DNA from: Halobellus limi
GTDB lineage: Archaea > Halobacteriota > Halobacteria > Halobacteriales > Haloferacaceae
Assembly (NCBI RefSeq): GCF_004799685.1
Contig: NZ_CP031311.1
Coordinates: 2,659,355-2,723,354 of the forward strand
Length of the DNA stretch: 64,000 bases
Direction of reading: 5' to 3'
In this document: piece after piece, positions 21,756-29,284 of the stretch
Layout: each line of letters opens with the position of its first letter
Position numbering within the stretch: position 1 is the stretch's first letter
The notes under the pieces: model-generated
Databases searched by the model: none
What the model saw: only the letters and a program-made list of their open reading frames with translations
What the model was told of the DNA's origin: nothing
Translations under genes and position numbers: made by a program

Positions 21756-21765
21756 ACACTTAACT
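21756..21765 (+). promoter_or_regulatory. TATA-like element of the plus-strand pilin-like gene
   Basis: ACACTTAACT lies 24-33 bases before the ATG at 21789, matching a leaderless promoter layout like that of malQ. Confidence 0.45.
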
Positions 21766-21788
21766 CCGCGACGGTGAAATCCAGGGGT

Positions 21789-22586
21789 ATGCGAGTCGGG
21801 GGGGAAAGGAGCGAATCGCGGCGGGGGCGGGAGCGCGACCGGGCGGTGAGCGAGACGATCAGTTTCGTCCTCGTCTTCTCGCTGGTCATCGCCTCCGTCG
21901 GGACGGTCTACGCGGTCGGTGTCTCGGAGCTGGAGGCGACGCGCGACGCGGAGCGCGTCGAGAACGCCCAGCGAGCGTTCGACGTCCTCGCCGACAACCT
22001 CCGCGACGTGATCGGAGGTGCGCCGAGCCGCGGCACCGAAGTGAAACTCGCCGACGCGACGGTCCGTTCGACCGAGGGCGCCGCGATGAACGTGACGGTC
22101 GATCCGGCGGACGGGCCGCCGCAGTTCTGGGCGTTCTCGTCGTCGCCGCTCGTCTACGACGCCGCCACCGGCGGAGAGATTCGACTCAGCCACGGGGCGG
22201 TGCTCCGCGACAGCGACCGGGGCGGCGCGTCGGTCGTGCGCGGTCCGCCGCTCGTCGTCGACGACGACCGTATGCACATCACGCTGATCAGACAGGAGCA
22301 CGTGGGGACCGCCGCGGTCGGCGGATCTCAGACCGTCCGCATCCGGACCGCCGGGAGCAGGACGCGACGCTTCTACGACGACGCCGGCGTCGCTCACGAC
22401 GTCAGGTTGAACCTCACGACCCCCTACACCGACGCGTGGGCCCGGCAGTACGAGTCCGCCGGATTCGACGACTGCGACACGGTCACCGAGCCGAGTCCCG
22501 GTTCGCCCGGGCGGATATCCTGCACCGTCTCGGACGTCGACCGCGTGACGGTCGTCTGGATCCGCGTCACGACCTCCTTCGAGTGA
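21789..22586 (+). CDS. Type IV pilin-like protein, DUF7289-like
   Basis: A 265-residue protein with a basic N-terminus and a pilin-type signal: RDRAVSETISFVLVFSL near residues 18-34, followed by a hydrophobic helix up to about residue 46. Cleavage by the archaeal prepilin peptidase before or within AVSET would leave the helix at the new N-terminus. The remainder is beta-rich, with N-x-S/T sites (NVTVD, NLTTP), as in surface filament subunits. It points toward the minus-strand pilus operon and may supply a subunit to it. Sequence character resembles the minus-strand protein at 23083-24567. The ATG at 21789 fits promoter spacing. Confidence 0.75.
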   Translation: MRVGGERSESRRGRERDRAVSETISFVLVFSLVIASVGTVYAVGVSELEATRDAERVENAQRAFDVLADNLRDVIGGAPSRGTEVKLADATVRSTEGAAMNVTVDPADGPPQFWAFSSSPLVYDAATGGEIRLSHGAVLRDSDRGGASVVRGPPLVVDDDRMHITLIRQEHVGTAAVGGSQTVRIRTAGSRTRRFYDDAGVAHDVRLNLTTPYTDAWARQYESAGFDDCDTVTEPSPGSPGRISCTVSDVDRVTVVWIRVTTSFE

Positions 22587-22658
22587 GCGGCGTCGGACGC
22601 GAAACTGGAGTGTCACTCGGACCACACTCAAACGCGGATTTGAGCCTTAGGTGGGTAT

Positions 22659-23063
22659 ATGTCGACTCGGGACCACGTCTCGTGTATGGTCCCCGAACGA
22701 GCGACCCGAGCGCGCCCTCCACGCGCGAGCGGTTCCGCGACTCCCAGCGACAGCGACGCATCGGCGCACAGCGAAGACGTCCACGTCCGAAGCTACGCCC
22801 ATCAGGTGGGTTACGATCTGGAACTCGAAGTCGTCGATCCCGACGGGTCGGTGGCGTTCGAGGGGCGATACTACCTCCAGCCGGGCGCGATCGAGAGTGA
22901 GGTAGACGTCGTCCCCGAGGGCGAGTACGAGGTCCGTGCGGTCCTCGACGGCGATCGGGAGACCGTCAGCCGCTGTCGGATCGGTTCGGACCCCGAGGAG
23001 ACGGTCGTCGTCGAGGTCGGGAACGGGATTCTCAGCCTCACGCAGGGCCTTCGGACGCGGTGA
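22659..23063 (+). CDS. Small beta-rich protein of unknown function
   Basis: A 134-residue protein I do not recognise. Residues 1-40 are Ser/Ala/Asp-rich and probably disordered. Residues 44-115 look like a single Ig-like or carboxypeptidase-regulatory-like beta-sandwich (YDLELEVVDPDGSVAFEGRY, then VPEGEYEVRAVLDG). There is no convincing signal peptide or lipobox, although the segment starting VSCMV contains a cysteine near the N-terminus. It lies between a pilin-like gene and the convergent pilus operon, so a role at the cell surface is possible but unproven. A later ATG (22686) is an alternative start. Confidence 0.6.
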   Translation: MSTRDHVSCMVPERATRARPPRASGSATPSDSDASAHSEDVHVRSYAHQVGYDLELEVVDPDGSVAFEGRYYLQPGAIESEVDVVPEGEYEVRAVLDGDRETVSRCRIGSDPEETVVVEVGNGILSLTQGLRTR

Positions 23064-23082
23064 ACGCCGACTTCGGTCCGAT

Positions 23083-24567
23083 TCAGTCCAGTTCGACGGT
23101 CACGTTGTTCTCGGTGACGTGGAGGTAGGTGATGTAGGAACCGCCCTCGATCGTGTCGTAGCGGAGCACGCCGCCGGACCCGCTCGTGTCGATCTGTGTG
23201 GTCCCCCTGTCTCCGGGCCCGTGATCGACGCGGAGTTTGAACTCCTGACCGAACATCGCGAAGTAGTGTCGAGTGAGTATCCGAAGCGTCTGTTCGTCGT
23301 CGTAGTGGTACGTCGTGTTCTCGCCGTCGTCCCCCTCGTGAGCGAACTTGGTGGGATCCGGCTTCTCCGTCGCGGACTCGTTGCGTTCGTCCCAGTCGAT
23401 GGCAGTGTCTTCGTCGACGTTGCTCTCGCCGTACGTGAGGTTCTGCTCGGAACTGGTGAAGTCGATCCGGATCACCGTGTCGCCGTCGTCGCAGTCGAGT
23501 TGGACGCCCCCGGAGTCGGAGGGGATGCTGTCGTTCGACCAGCGGTGGACCCCCTCCGAGGTCGACTGATCGTCGTAGTAGACGTCCATCGTCAGCGTTT
23601 CCGAGCCGGGCTCGTCGCCGTCGCAGTAGTTGTTGCCGATGCCGCTCGGGACCTCGACTGCGGCCTCGTACGCGCGGTCGCCCTTCTCGACGTAATAGGA
23701 GACGTAGAGGTTGTTGAACGTCCCGCTGTCTTTCTTTATCGACGTCTCGAAGTCGGTCACCGAGTGGCCCTCGGCGATGCCGCGGACGGGGACGCTCCCG
23801 CCCTTCTCGGGGTACGGGAACGATCCGACGATGTCGGTCGTTTCCAGGACGACCGTCGCGGTCCGGTTGTCCTCGTCGACGGAGACGTTGCCGGTGGTCC
23901 GGGTGCGGAAGTAGTCGGCCCACCCCTCGTAGTACCGGCTGTGGACCGTGACGGAGGCGGTCCCGTTCCTGACGGGGTTGACGTACGGCTCGCCCGTCGC
24001 GTCGTACGTATCGGACTCGTTGGGGAACACCCGGACCAACTCGTCGGACTGCCGGATCGTCGCCGTCGTGTCGCCGCTGGCGGCGTCGGTCGACCGGATG
24101 CGGAGGACGGGCAGCGTGAGCGTCGTGCCGCGGTAGTGGAACTCCGGCGGCGACACCATCGACGTCCCGCCGGCCTGCTGCCGCCAGACGCCGCCGCCCT
24201 GGTAGGCGACGGTCGTCCCGCCCCGTCGGTACGTGACGGAGCCGAGCGACGCGTTGTATATCTCCTCGGTCTCGCCGTCGGTGTAGTTGGCGTGGTCGAT
24301 CCGGAGCCACCCGCTCTCGGACTCGACGGCGTAATCGCCGTCGCCCCGGCCGAGCCGAACGGTCTGAACGGACCCCTCGCCGAGACCCACGACCGCGGTC
24401 CGGGCGTCGAGCATCGTCATCGCGTGCTCGGCGCGATCGGTCGACGTCTGGTCCTGGACGTCCGCAAGCGCCGAGGACCCGAACGCGACGACGACGCCCG
24501 CGCCGGTGATCGTCAGCGCCAAGAGTAAGACGAGCCCGATGTTCGACGACTGCGCGCGGTTCGTCAT
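23083..24567 (-). CDS. Pilin-like surface protein, DUF7289-like (last gene of the pilus operon)
   Basis: A 494-residue protein beginning MTNRAQSSNIGLVLLLALTI: a short basic leader, a possible prepilin-peptidase site after R4 or Q6, and one hydrophobic helix to about residue 32. The long remainder is predicted extracellular, acidic and Thr/Ser-rich, with many N-x-S/T sequons (NESDTYD, NGTAS, NVSVD, NRTAT, NDSIP, NLTYG, NNVTV), which suggests N-glycosylation. Two cysteine-containing acidic loops (NNYCDGDEPGS and VQLDCDDGDT) could form a disulfide or bind metal. It overlaps the preceding gene by four bases. By size it may be the adhesive or tip component; that is inference. Confidence 0.75.
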   Translation of the reverse strand: MTNRAQSSNIGLVLLLALTITGAGVVVAFGSSALADVQDQTSTDRAEHAMTMLDARTAVVGLGEGSVQTVRLGRGDGDYAVESESGWLRIDHANYTDGETEEIYNASLGSVTYRRGGTTVAYQGGGVWRQQAGGTSMVSPPEFHYRGTTLTLPVLRIRSTDAASGDTTATIRQSDELVRVFPNESDTYDATGEPYVNPVRNGTASVTVHSRYYEGWADYFRTRTTGNVSVDEDNRTATVVLETTDIVGSFPYPEKGGSVPVRGIAEGHSVTDFETSIKKDSGTFNNLYVSYYVEKGDRAYEAAVEVPSGIGNNYCDGDEPGSETLTMDVYYDDQSTSEGVHRWSNDSIPSDSGGVQLDCDDGDTVIRIDFTSSEQNLTYGESNVDEDTAIDWDERNESATEKPDPTKFAHEGDDGENTTYHYDDEQTLRILTRHYFAMFGQEFKLRVDHGPGDRGTTQIDTSGSGGVLRYDTIEGGSYITYLHVTENNVTVELD

Positions 24568-25127
24568 ATTCGTGTTCCCCCCGGCCGCGACAGCGACAGC
24601 GTCTCCGATGGGTCGCCGTCGGAAACCTTGAGCGCGTCCGTCCCCCCGGTATCGAGTTCGACGACGACCCAGCCGCCGTTCACGGACGTTTCGTTCATCG
24701 CTTCGAGGGTGGAGAGGGTAAGTGTGACGCTCACGCCGGACCCCGCAGACCGGAGCCGAAGTTCGTAGCGCTCCGGTTGCGGTTCGGGTGCGGACAGATT
24801 GACGATTTCGATTCGGTAGGACTCGCCGGCGACCCGCCGCGGGAGGTCGACGCCGACTCGGACGGTCGGGTCCTCGGCCGTCCGGGCGAGGCGGTCGGCG
24901 TCGCCGATGCCGGCGGCGAGCTGTTCGGCGACGACGGTCAGTTCCTCGCGAACCACCTGATCGCGCTCGTTCTCGACGTACGTCCCGGCCCCGACGAGGA
25001 GTCCCGAAACCAGAACGGCGGTGATGCTCAGCGCGATGACGTAGTTGACCGTGATCGAGACGGCGCGATCGGACCGAGACTCCCGACCGACACCTCGCCA
25101 GCCGGTCAGTCCACGACGCCGGCTCAC
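24564..25127 (-). CDS. Pilin-like protein, DUF7266-like
   Basis: This 187-residue protein has the N-terminal pattern of an archaeal minor pilin: a basic leader (MSRRRGLTGWRGVGRESRSD), then RAVSITVNYVIALSITAVL and a hydrophobic helix to about residue 46. The C-terminal part is a beta-rich domain with LRLRSAGSGVSVTLTLSTL. The gene is embedded in the operon, overlapping both neighbours by four bases, so it is translated in concert with them. DUF7266 is my recollection of the name used for this position in haloarchaeal pilus loci; the membership needs a profile check. Confidence 0.75.
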   Translation of the reverse strand: MSRRRGLTGWRGVGRESRSDRAVSITVNYVIALSITAVLVSGLLVGAGTYVENERDQVVREELTVVAEQLAAGIGDADRLARTAEDPTVRVGVDLPRRVAGESYRIEIVNLSAPEPQPERYELRLRSAGSGVSVTLTLSTLEAMNETSVNGGWVVVELDTGGTDALKVSDGDPSETLSLSRPGGTRI

Positions 25128-26098
25128 TCCGGCTTCACCTCGATTCGCGCCTCGTAGTCGAGCTCGGAGGTCCGGTAGGTGACCTCGAACGTCGCGCCGT
25201 GGATCGCCGGCGTCCAGTAGGGCTGGCCCGAGTCGTCGTCGACGAGGCCCGGCAGGCTCAGGTCCGACTCCGGTTCGTCGAGGACCATCGTGTACGTGCC
25301 CTCGGCCGCGTTCCCGTACCGGTACTCGATCTCGGTGCCAGCGCCGACGTCGAGTAGCGTTCGCAGTTCCGGATACGCCGTCCCCTCGACGGAGCCGTTC
25401 GAGACGTCGACGACGAGTGTGCCGTCGGCACCGGGATCGAACGAGCGCGACGCGAGTTCGGTGCCGTCGTCGACGACGCGAACCTCCGTATCGTCTCCCC
25501 CGTTCTCGTAGACGTAGAGGCTCCGCGTCACCCCGCCGGAGGTGACGTTCACGTGGAACGCGTCGGACGGACCGCTCGCGAGTTCCGACGCATTGACGGC
25601 GAAGCGCATCGCGCGGACGCCCGAGAGGTCCGAGCCCGACGCGACGGTCCAGTTCTCGGATTCGCCGGCGCTCGTGAAGTTCCGCGCGGCGTCGTCCTGC
25701 TCGATCCGCGTCCCGTTCGTGACGGCCGCGACCTCCGCCGCCGCGAGGTCGCCGGCGACGGCCCTGTGGTGGGTCGCGAGGCCGTCCCAGCGCCCCACCG
25801 TCCCGCGGAACGCCGCGTTCAGTTCGGGATAGGTGGTGTTGTTGCGGTAGTTCACCGACCGGACGGCCTCGGCGCCGGCCGCGCGGGAGTCGGCGGCGTA
25901 CTCGATCGCCGGTGCGGCGTCGACGCCGGCGTCTCTGGTCGCTAAGTTCCCCGTGTAGATGGCGGTGTTCAGGAGCAGCGCGAGTGCGACGAACAGCACC
26001 GCGAGCGCGAGCGCACCGACGAGGAGCAACTGGCCGCGGTCGCGGCTGCTCCCGCGGCGTGCACGCCGAGCATCCGAGCGGGGGTTCACATCCGCCAT
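25124..26098 (-). CDS. Pilin-like protein, DUF7261-like
   Basis: A 324-residue protein starting MADVNPRSDARRARRGSSRD, followed by RGQLLLVGALALAVLFVALA, a single hydrophobic helix ending near residue 45. The rest is a large, presumably extracellular, beta-rich and acidic domain with several N-x-S/T sites (NNTTYP, NGTRIE, NFTSAG, NVTSGG). The leader and GQ-type cleavage context fit a class III (pilin-like) signal. It overlaps the upstream gene by 13 bases and the downstream gene by four. The DUF7261 assignment is from memory. Confidence 0.75.
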   Translation of the reverse strand: MADVNPRSDARRARRGSSRDRGQLLLVGALALAVLFVALALLLNTAIYTGNLATRDAGVDAAPAIEYAADSRAAGAEAVRSVNYRNNTTYPELNAAFRGTVGRWDGLATHHRAVAGDLAAAEVAAVTNGTRIEQDDAARNFTSAGESENWTVASGSDLSGVRAMRFAVNASELASGPSDAFHVNVTSGGVTRSLYVYENGGDDTEVRVVDDGTELASRSFDPGADGTLVVDVSNGSVEGTAYPELRTLLDVGAGTEIEYRYGNAAEGTYTMVLDEPESDLSLPGLVDDDSGQPYWTPAIHGATFEVTYRTSELDYEARIEVKPE

Positions 26099-26670
26099 AC
26101 GACGAGCTCCACCTCCACGACCGAGTACAGCGTCTGTTCGGGGTCGCTGTCGTCGACGACGTACGAGGCGTCCCCGAGCGCCGTCGACGACGGCGACTCG
26201 TCCGGTTCGCGCAGCCGGTCGCCGTCCGAGAGCGTGACGAGTCGGCGCGCCGTCGACGCGTGATCGCTGGGGGTTCCGAGGTCGACGATCGGCACCCGCT
26301 GGCGGTCGCCGTCCTCGTCGACGTAGTACAGCGTGAGGTCGAACGCGATCCCCCGGTCGAGGAACGCCGCTTCGAGGACGTCCCCGAACCGCGTCGGCGG
26401 CGGGCCGCGGACGTAGCCGTCGTTCGTGGCGTCGTGCCAGTTGCCCGCCGTCTCGTTCCAGTACAGGAGCGTCGGGACGAGCGTCCCGTTCTCCTCGGCG
26501 GTCGCGAGGACGCCCTCGGCGACGGCCGCCTGCTGGTTCTCGATGTGCTGGCTGGAGGTGCTGCCGGTCAGCGGCGTCACCGCCGTCACCTGCAGGGCGA
26601 AGACGAGACTGGAGACGAGGATCATCGCGGCGGTGATCGCCTCCAGCGTGTGGGCCTGTCCGCGGTCCAT
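26086..26670 (-). CDS. Pilin-like protein, DUF7288-like
   Basis: A 194-residue protein beginning MDRGQAHTLEAITAAMILVS. The short DRGQAHT leader and immediate hydrophobic helix (residues 8-28) make this a pilin-like or TadE-like minor subunit. The ectodomain is of moderate size and contains LTLYYVDEDGDRQRVPI and the end LYSVVEVELVVWRM. The ATG at 26670 overlaps the stop of the preceding gene by one base (TGATG), which is strong evidence for this start over the two GTG codons just before it. Probably translated by reinitiation. Confidence 0.78.
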   Translation of the reverse strand: MDRGQAHTLEAITAAMILVSSLVFALQVTAVTPLTGSTSSQHIENQQAAVAEGVLATAEENGTLVPTLLYWNETAGNWHDATNDGYVRGPPPTRFGDVLEAAFLDRGIAFDLTLYYVDEDGDRQRVPIVDLGTPSDHASTARRLVTLSDGDRLREPDESPSSTALGDASYVVDDSDPEQTLYSVVEVELVVWRM

Positions 26671-27239
26671 CACCACACCCTCACGAGCAGTTGGTACGGC
26701 TCGCCCTCGATGGAGACGACGCGGCGCGCCGAGGTGACAGAGCGCGTCTCCGGCAGCGACGGGCCCGCCGAGAGCCGCGTCCCGTCGAGCGTTTCGACGT
26801 CGCCGTCGTCCAGGGTCCGGATCGAGACGTTGGCGTTTCGGGTCTCATCGAGCGTGAACAGCGCCCTCGTCGTCGTCGCGCTCGTGTTGAACTGACACCC
26901 CGACGGCGCGGGGCCGTCGCCGTCCAGTTGCGCGAAGAACCCCTCGGTGCACGTTCGATTGAGGACGAACGGCTCTCCGGGATCGCCGAGGCGGTCCGCC
27001 GCCAGCGACGTCCCGATCCGGTCGGCCGTCTGCGGCCCCTCCGCGCTCTCGAACGGGGTGAAGATCGTGGGCACGAACGCGACGACGAACGCGACGACGA
27101 GCAGGAACAGCCCGATCCCGATCGCGAAGTCGATCGTCGTCTGTGCGCGCCGGTCGCCGTCGCTGCCGTCGTTGCCGCCGCCGTCGCGTTCGCGGCCCGC
27201 TCGGAACCCGGACGGCCCCGCCGTCGTCGCCCGGCTCAT
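26670..27239 (-). CDS. Pilin-like protein, DUF7287-like
   Basis: A 189-residue protein. A hydrophilic Gly/Asp-rich leader of about 30 residues is followed by RRAQTTIDFAIGIGLFLLVV, the classic RAQTT-type cleavage context and pilin helix, reaching to about residue 57. The ectodomain contains NRTCTEGFFAQLDGDG and a second cysteine in PSGCQFNTS, so one disulfide is likely. It begins four bases before the stop of the TadC-like gene. The leader is unusually long for a class III signal; an internal start closer to the RAQTT motif is not available as ATG. Confidence 0.78.
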   Translation of the reverse strand: MSRATTAGPSGFRAGRERDGGGNDGSDGDRRAQTTIDFAIGIGLFLLVVAFVVAFVPTIFTPFESAEGPQTADRIGTSLAADRLGDPGEPFVLNRTCTEGFFAQLDGDGPAPSGCQFNTSATTTRALFTLDETRNANVSIRTLDDGDVETLDGTRLSAGPSLPETRSVTSARRVVSIEGEPYQLLVRVW

Positions 27240-29284
27240 CCCACCACCATCCAGACGAACAGCGCGACCGTCTGCAGCACGACGACGAACTTCACTCCCG
27301 AGACGATGTCGGCGTCGCGGATGTAGCCGCTTATGAACCCCGACAGCGCCGCCTGCAGCGTCACGGCGTGGAAGAAGAGCACCGACAGCACGTCGGTATC
27401 GACGCCGCCGCCGAAGCTGAGTCCCTGCCCGGAGAGTTCGCTGCCGCCACCGCTCGCTTGCGACGACAGCCCGGCCATCACGTCGAGGAACTGCGTCTTG
27501 AGGATCGCCATCACGCCGAGCAGCGTCAGGTACGTCATCAGGATGATCGCCACCTGCATCCGCGTGCGGGACTTGCGTTCGCGCTCGATGTCGTCTTGGT
27601 TCTCGGAGGCCTGCGCCGCGGTCGTCAGCACCTCGGTGATCTGACTGGAGGCCTCCTGGGCCTTCGAGATGAGCTTGACCGTCCGCGCGAGCCGCGGGAT
27701 GTGGTACTTGTTGTTGAACTCCACGAGCGCGCTGCGGAGGCTCATCCCGTAGTTCACCTTCGCGTGCATCACCTCGAACTCCTCGGCGAGCTTTCCAGAG
27801 GAGGTCGACGCCACGGTCTCGACCGATTCTAAGAGCGTCTGCCCGGTGTCGTTCGCGCTGGAGAGCTTCCGGAGGTTATCCGAGAGCTTCCCGACCACCG
27901 CGTTCCGCGAGCGGACGTTCCAGGTGTGAAACGCCGCGAGCGGGACGCCGATGACGTACACCGGGACGTACCACCAGACGAACGTCCCCCAGACGGGGTT
28001 GTCGAGCATCCCCTGCCACGCGAGCGGCGCGGCGCCGTTGGCGACGGCGACGGCGAGCAGCGCGCCCGCGGCCGGAACCGTCAGCAGGAGCGAGTACATC
28101 GGGTGATCGCGGAAGAACAGGTGCGGCCGCCGAAGCAGTTGGCCCGTCTTGTAGGTCCCCTCCCGCGAGCGGATCCGCTCGAAGATGCGGAACTCGCCGA
28201 CGAAGCTCTCGATCAGGCCCATGTGGATCAGTCCCTCGCGGTTGACCTGCCGGAGCCGGTCGGAGCCGTTCGAGGGCTGGAGGTAGCCGTCGCCGGGTTC
28301 GTCCTGCTTGACCGTCGAGACGAGCACGAGGAAGGCCACGCCCGTCAGCGGCACCAGCCCGTAGACGGTCGCGTACAGGAGTTGCTGTTGGGCCTGCCCG
28401 AGCATACTCATGATGACGAGGATGATGATGAGAAGCAGCGGGAACAAAGACAGCGTCATGTACATCTCGCCGAACAGTTCGAGGGTTTCGAGGACCGTCT
28501 CCTGCTCCTGTTTCGCGGTCCGGAGGTGTTTCTCCTTCTTGTCGTCGAGGAACTGCTCCATATCGCCGCCGGAGTTGACGATCGAGAGCATGTCCGTCAG
28601 GAACTGCGAGAGTTCCTCGGAGGGCGTCGTCATCGCCTGATCGCGGATCGCGTTTCGGTAGTCCGTCCCGAAGTACTCCGTCTCTCGGACGATGCTCTGG
28701 AACTCCTTGGCCACCTCGCCGTAGGTGTCGTCGGCCCGTCCCATCGCCTCCAGGATCTCGAGCTGGTTCAGCCCGCCCACCGAGAGCGCGTACATGAACG
28801 AGATGGCGTCCGGAAGCAGCATGTTGATCTCGCGCTTCCGACCCGAGGCCTTCGAGTACGGGACGGCGACGAGGCTCCCGAACCCGACGCCGAACCCGAT
28901 CGCGCCGAAGACGACGCCCGAGACGAGCGTGACCGCCGGGACGGTGAGCGACTTCAGCGCCCTGGCCGTCTCGGCGTCCGGGGCGGGCAGGCCGATGCTG
29001 ACGGCCGCCGGCGAGACGAGGCCGAGTTCGAAGATCCCCCACGCGAGGAGCGACCCGACGAGCCAGAGGAGGCCCCCGGCGATGACGCCGATCGCGATCG
29101 CCCGCGAGAGGTACAGTTCCACCGTCGCCGGCATCCGCGCCTGTTCGAGTTTCGTCCCGACGTCGGCGACGAAGTCGCCGTCCTCGTCGAAGAGGAACTG
29201 AAAGACCGGATAGAACGCGTCGCCGAGCGCGTCCGTGCTCCGGTCGAGGCCCTCGCCGTCGGCCTCGCCGACGTCCAGGCTCAT
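27236..29284 (-). CDS. Type II secretion system F-family (TadC/PilC-like) membrane protein, second copy
   Basis: The 682-residue platform protein of the pilus operon. It has two T2SSF repeats, each with a cytoplasmic helical domain (LPDAISFMYALSVGGLNQLE and NAVVGKLSDNLRKLSSANDT) followed by membrane helices (LSLFPLLLIIILVIMSMLG, and IILMTYLTLLGVMAILKT). Extra helices precede the first repeat. It anchors the ATPase to the filament base in the membrane. It overlaps the ATPase gene by four bases and the next pilin-like gene by four. Clearly paralogous to the protein at 11827-14028 in architecture but not closely similar in sequence. Confidence 0.9.
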   Translation of the reverse strand: MSLDVGEADGEGLDRSTDALGDAFYPVFQFLFDEDGDFVADVGTKLEQARMPATVELYLSRAIAIGVIAGGLLWLVGSLLAWGIFELGLVSPAAVSIGLPAPDAETARALKSLTVPAVTLVSGVVFGAIGFGVGFGSLVAVPYSKASGRKREINMLLPDAISFMYALSVGGLNQLEILEAMGRADDTYGEVAKEFQSIVRETEYFGTDYRNAIRDQAMTTPSEELSQFLTDMLSIVNSGGDMEQFLDDKKEKHLRTAKQEQETVLETLELFGEMYMTLSLFPLLLIIILVIMSMLGQAQQQLLYATVYGLVPLTGVAFLVLVSTVKQDEPGDGYLQPSNGSDRLRQVNREGLIHMGLIESFVGEFRIFERIRSREGTYKTGQLLRRPHLFFRDHPMYSLLLTVPAAGALLAVAVANGAAPLAWQGMLDNPVWGTFVWWYVPVYVIGVPLAAFHTWNVRSRNAVVGKLSDNLRKLSSANDTGQTLLESVETVASTSSGKLAEEFEVMHAKVNYGMSLRSALVEFNNKYHIPRLARTVKLISKAQEASSQITEVLTTAAQASENQDDIERERKSRTRMQVAIILMTYLTLLGVMAILKTQFLDVMAGLSSQASGGGSELSGQGLSFGGGVDTDVLSVLFFHAVTLQAALSGFISGYIRDADIVSGVKFVVVLQTVALFVWMVVG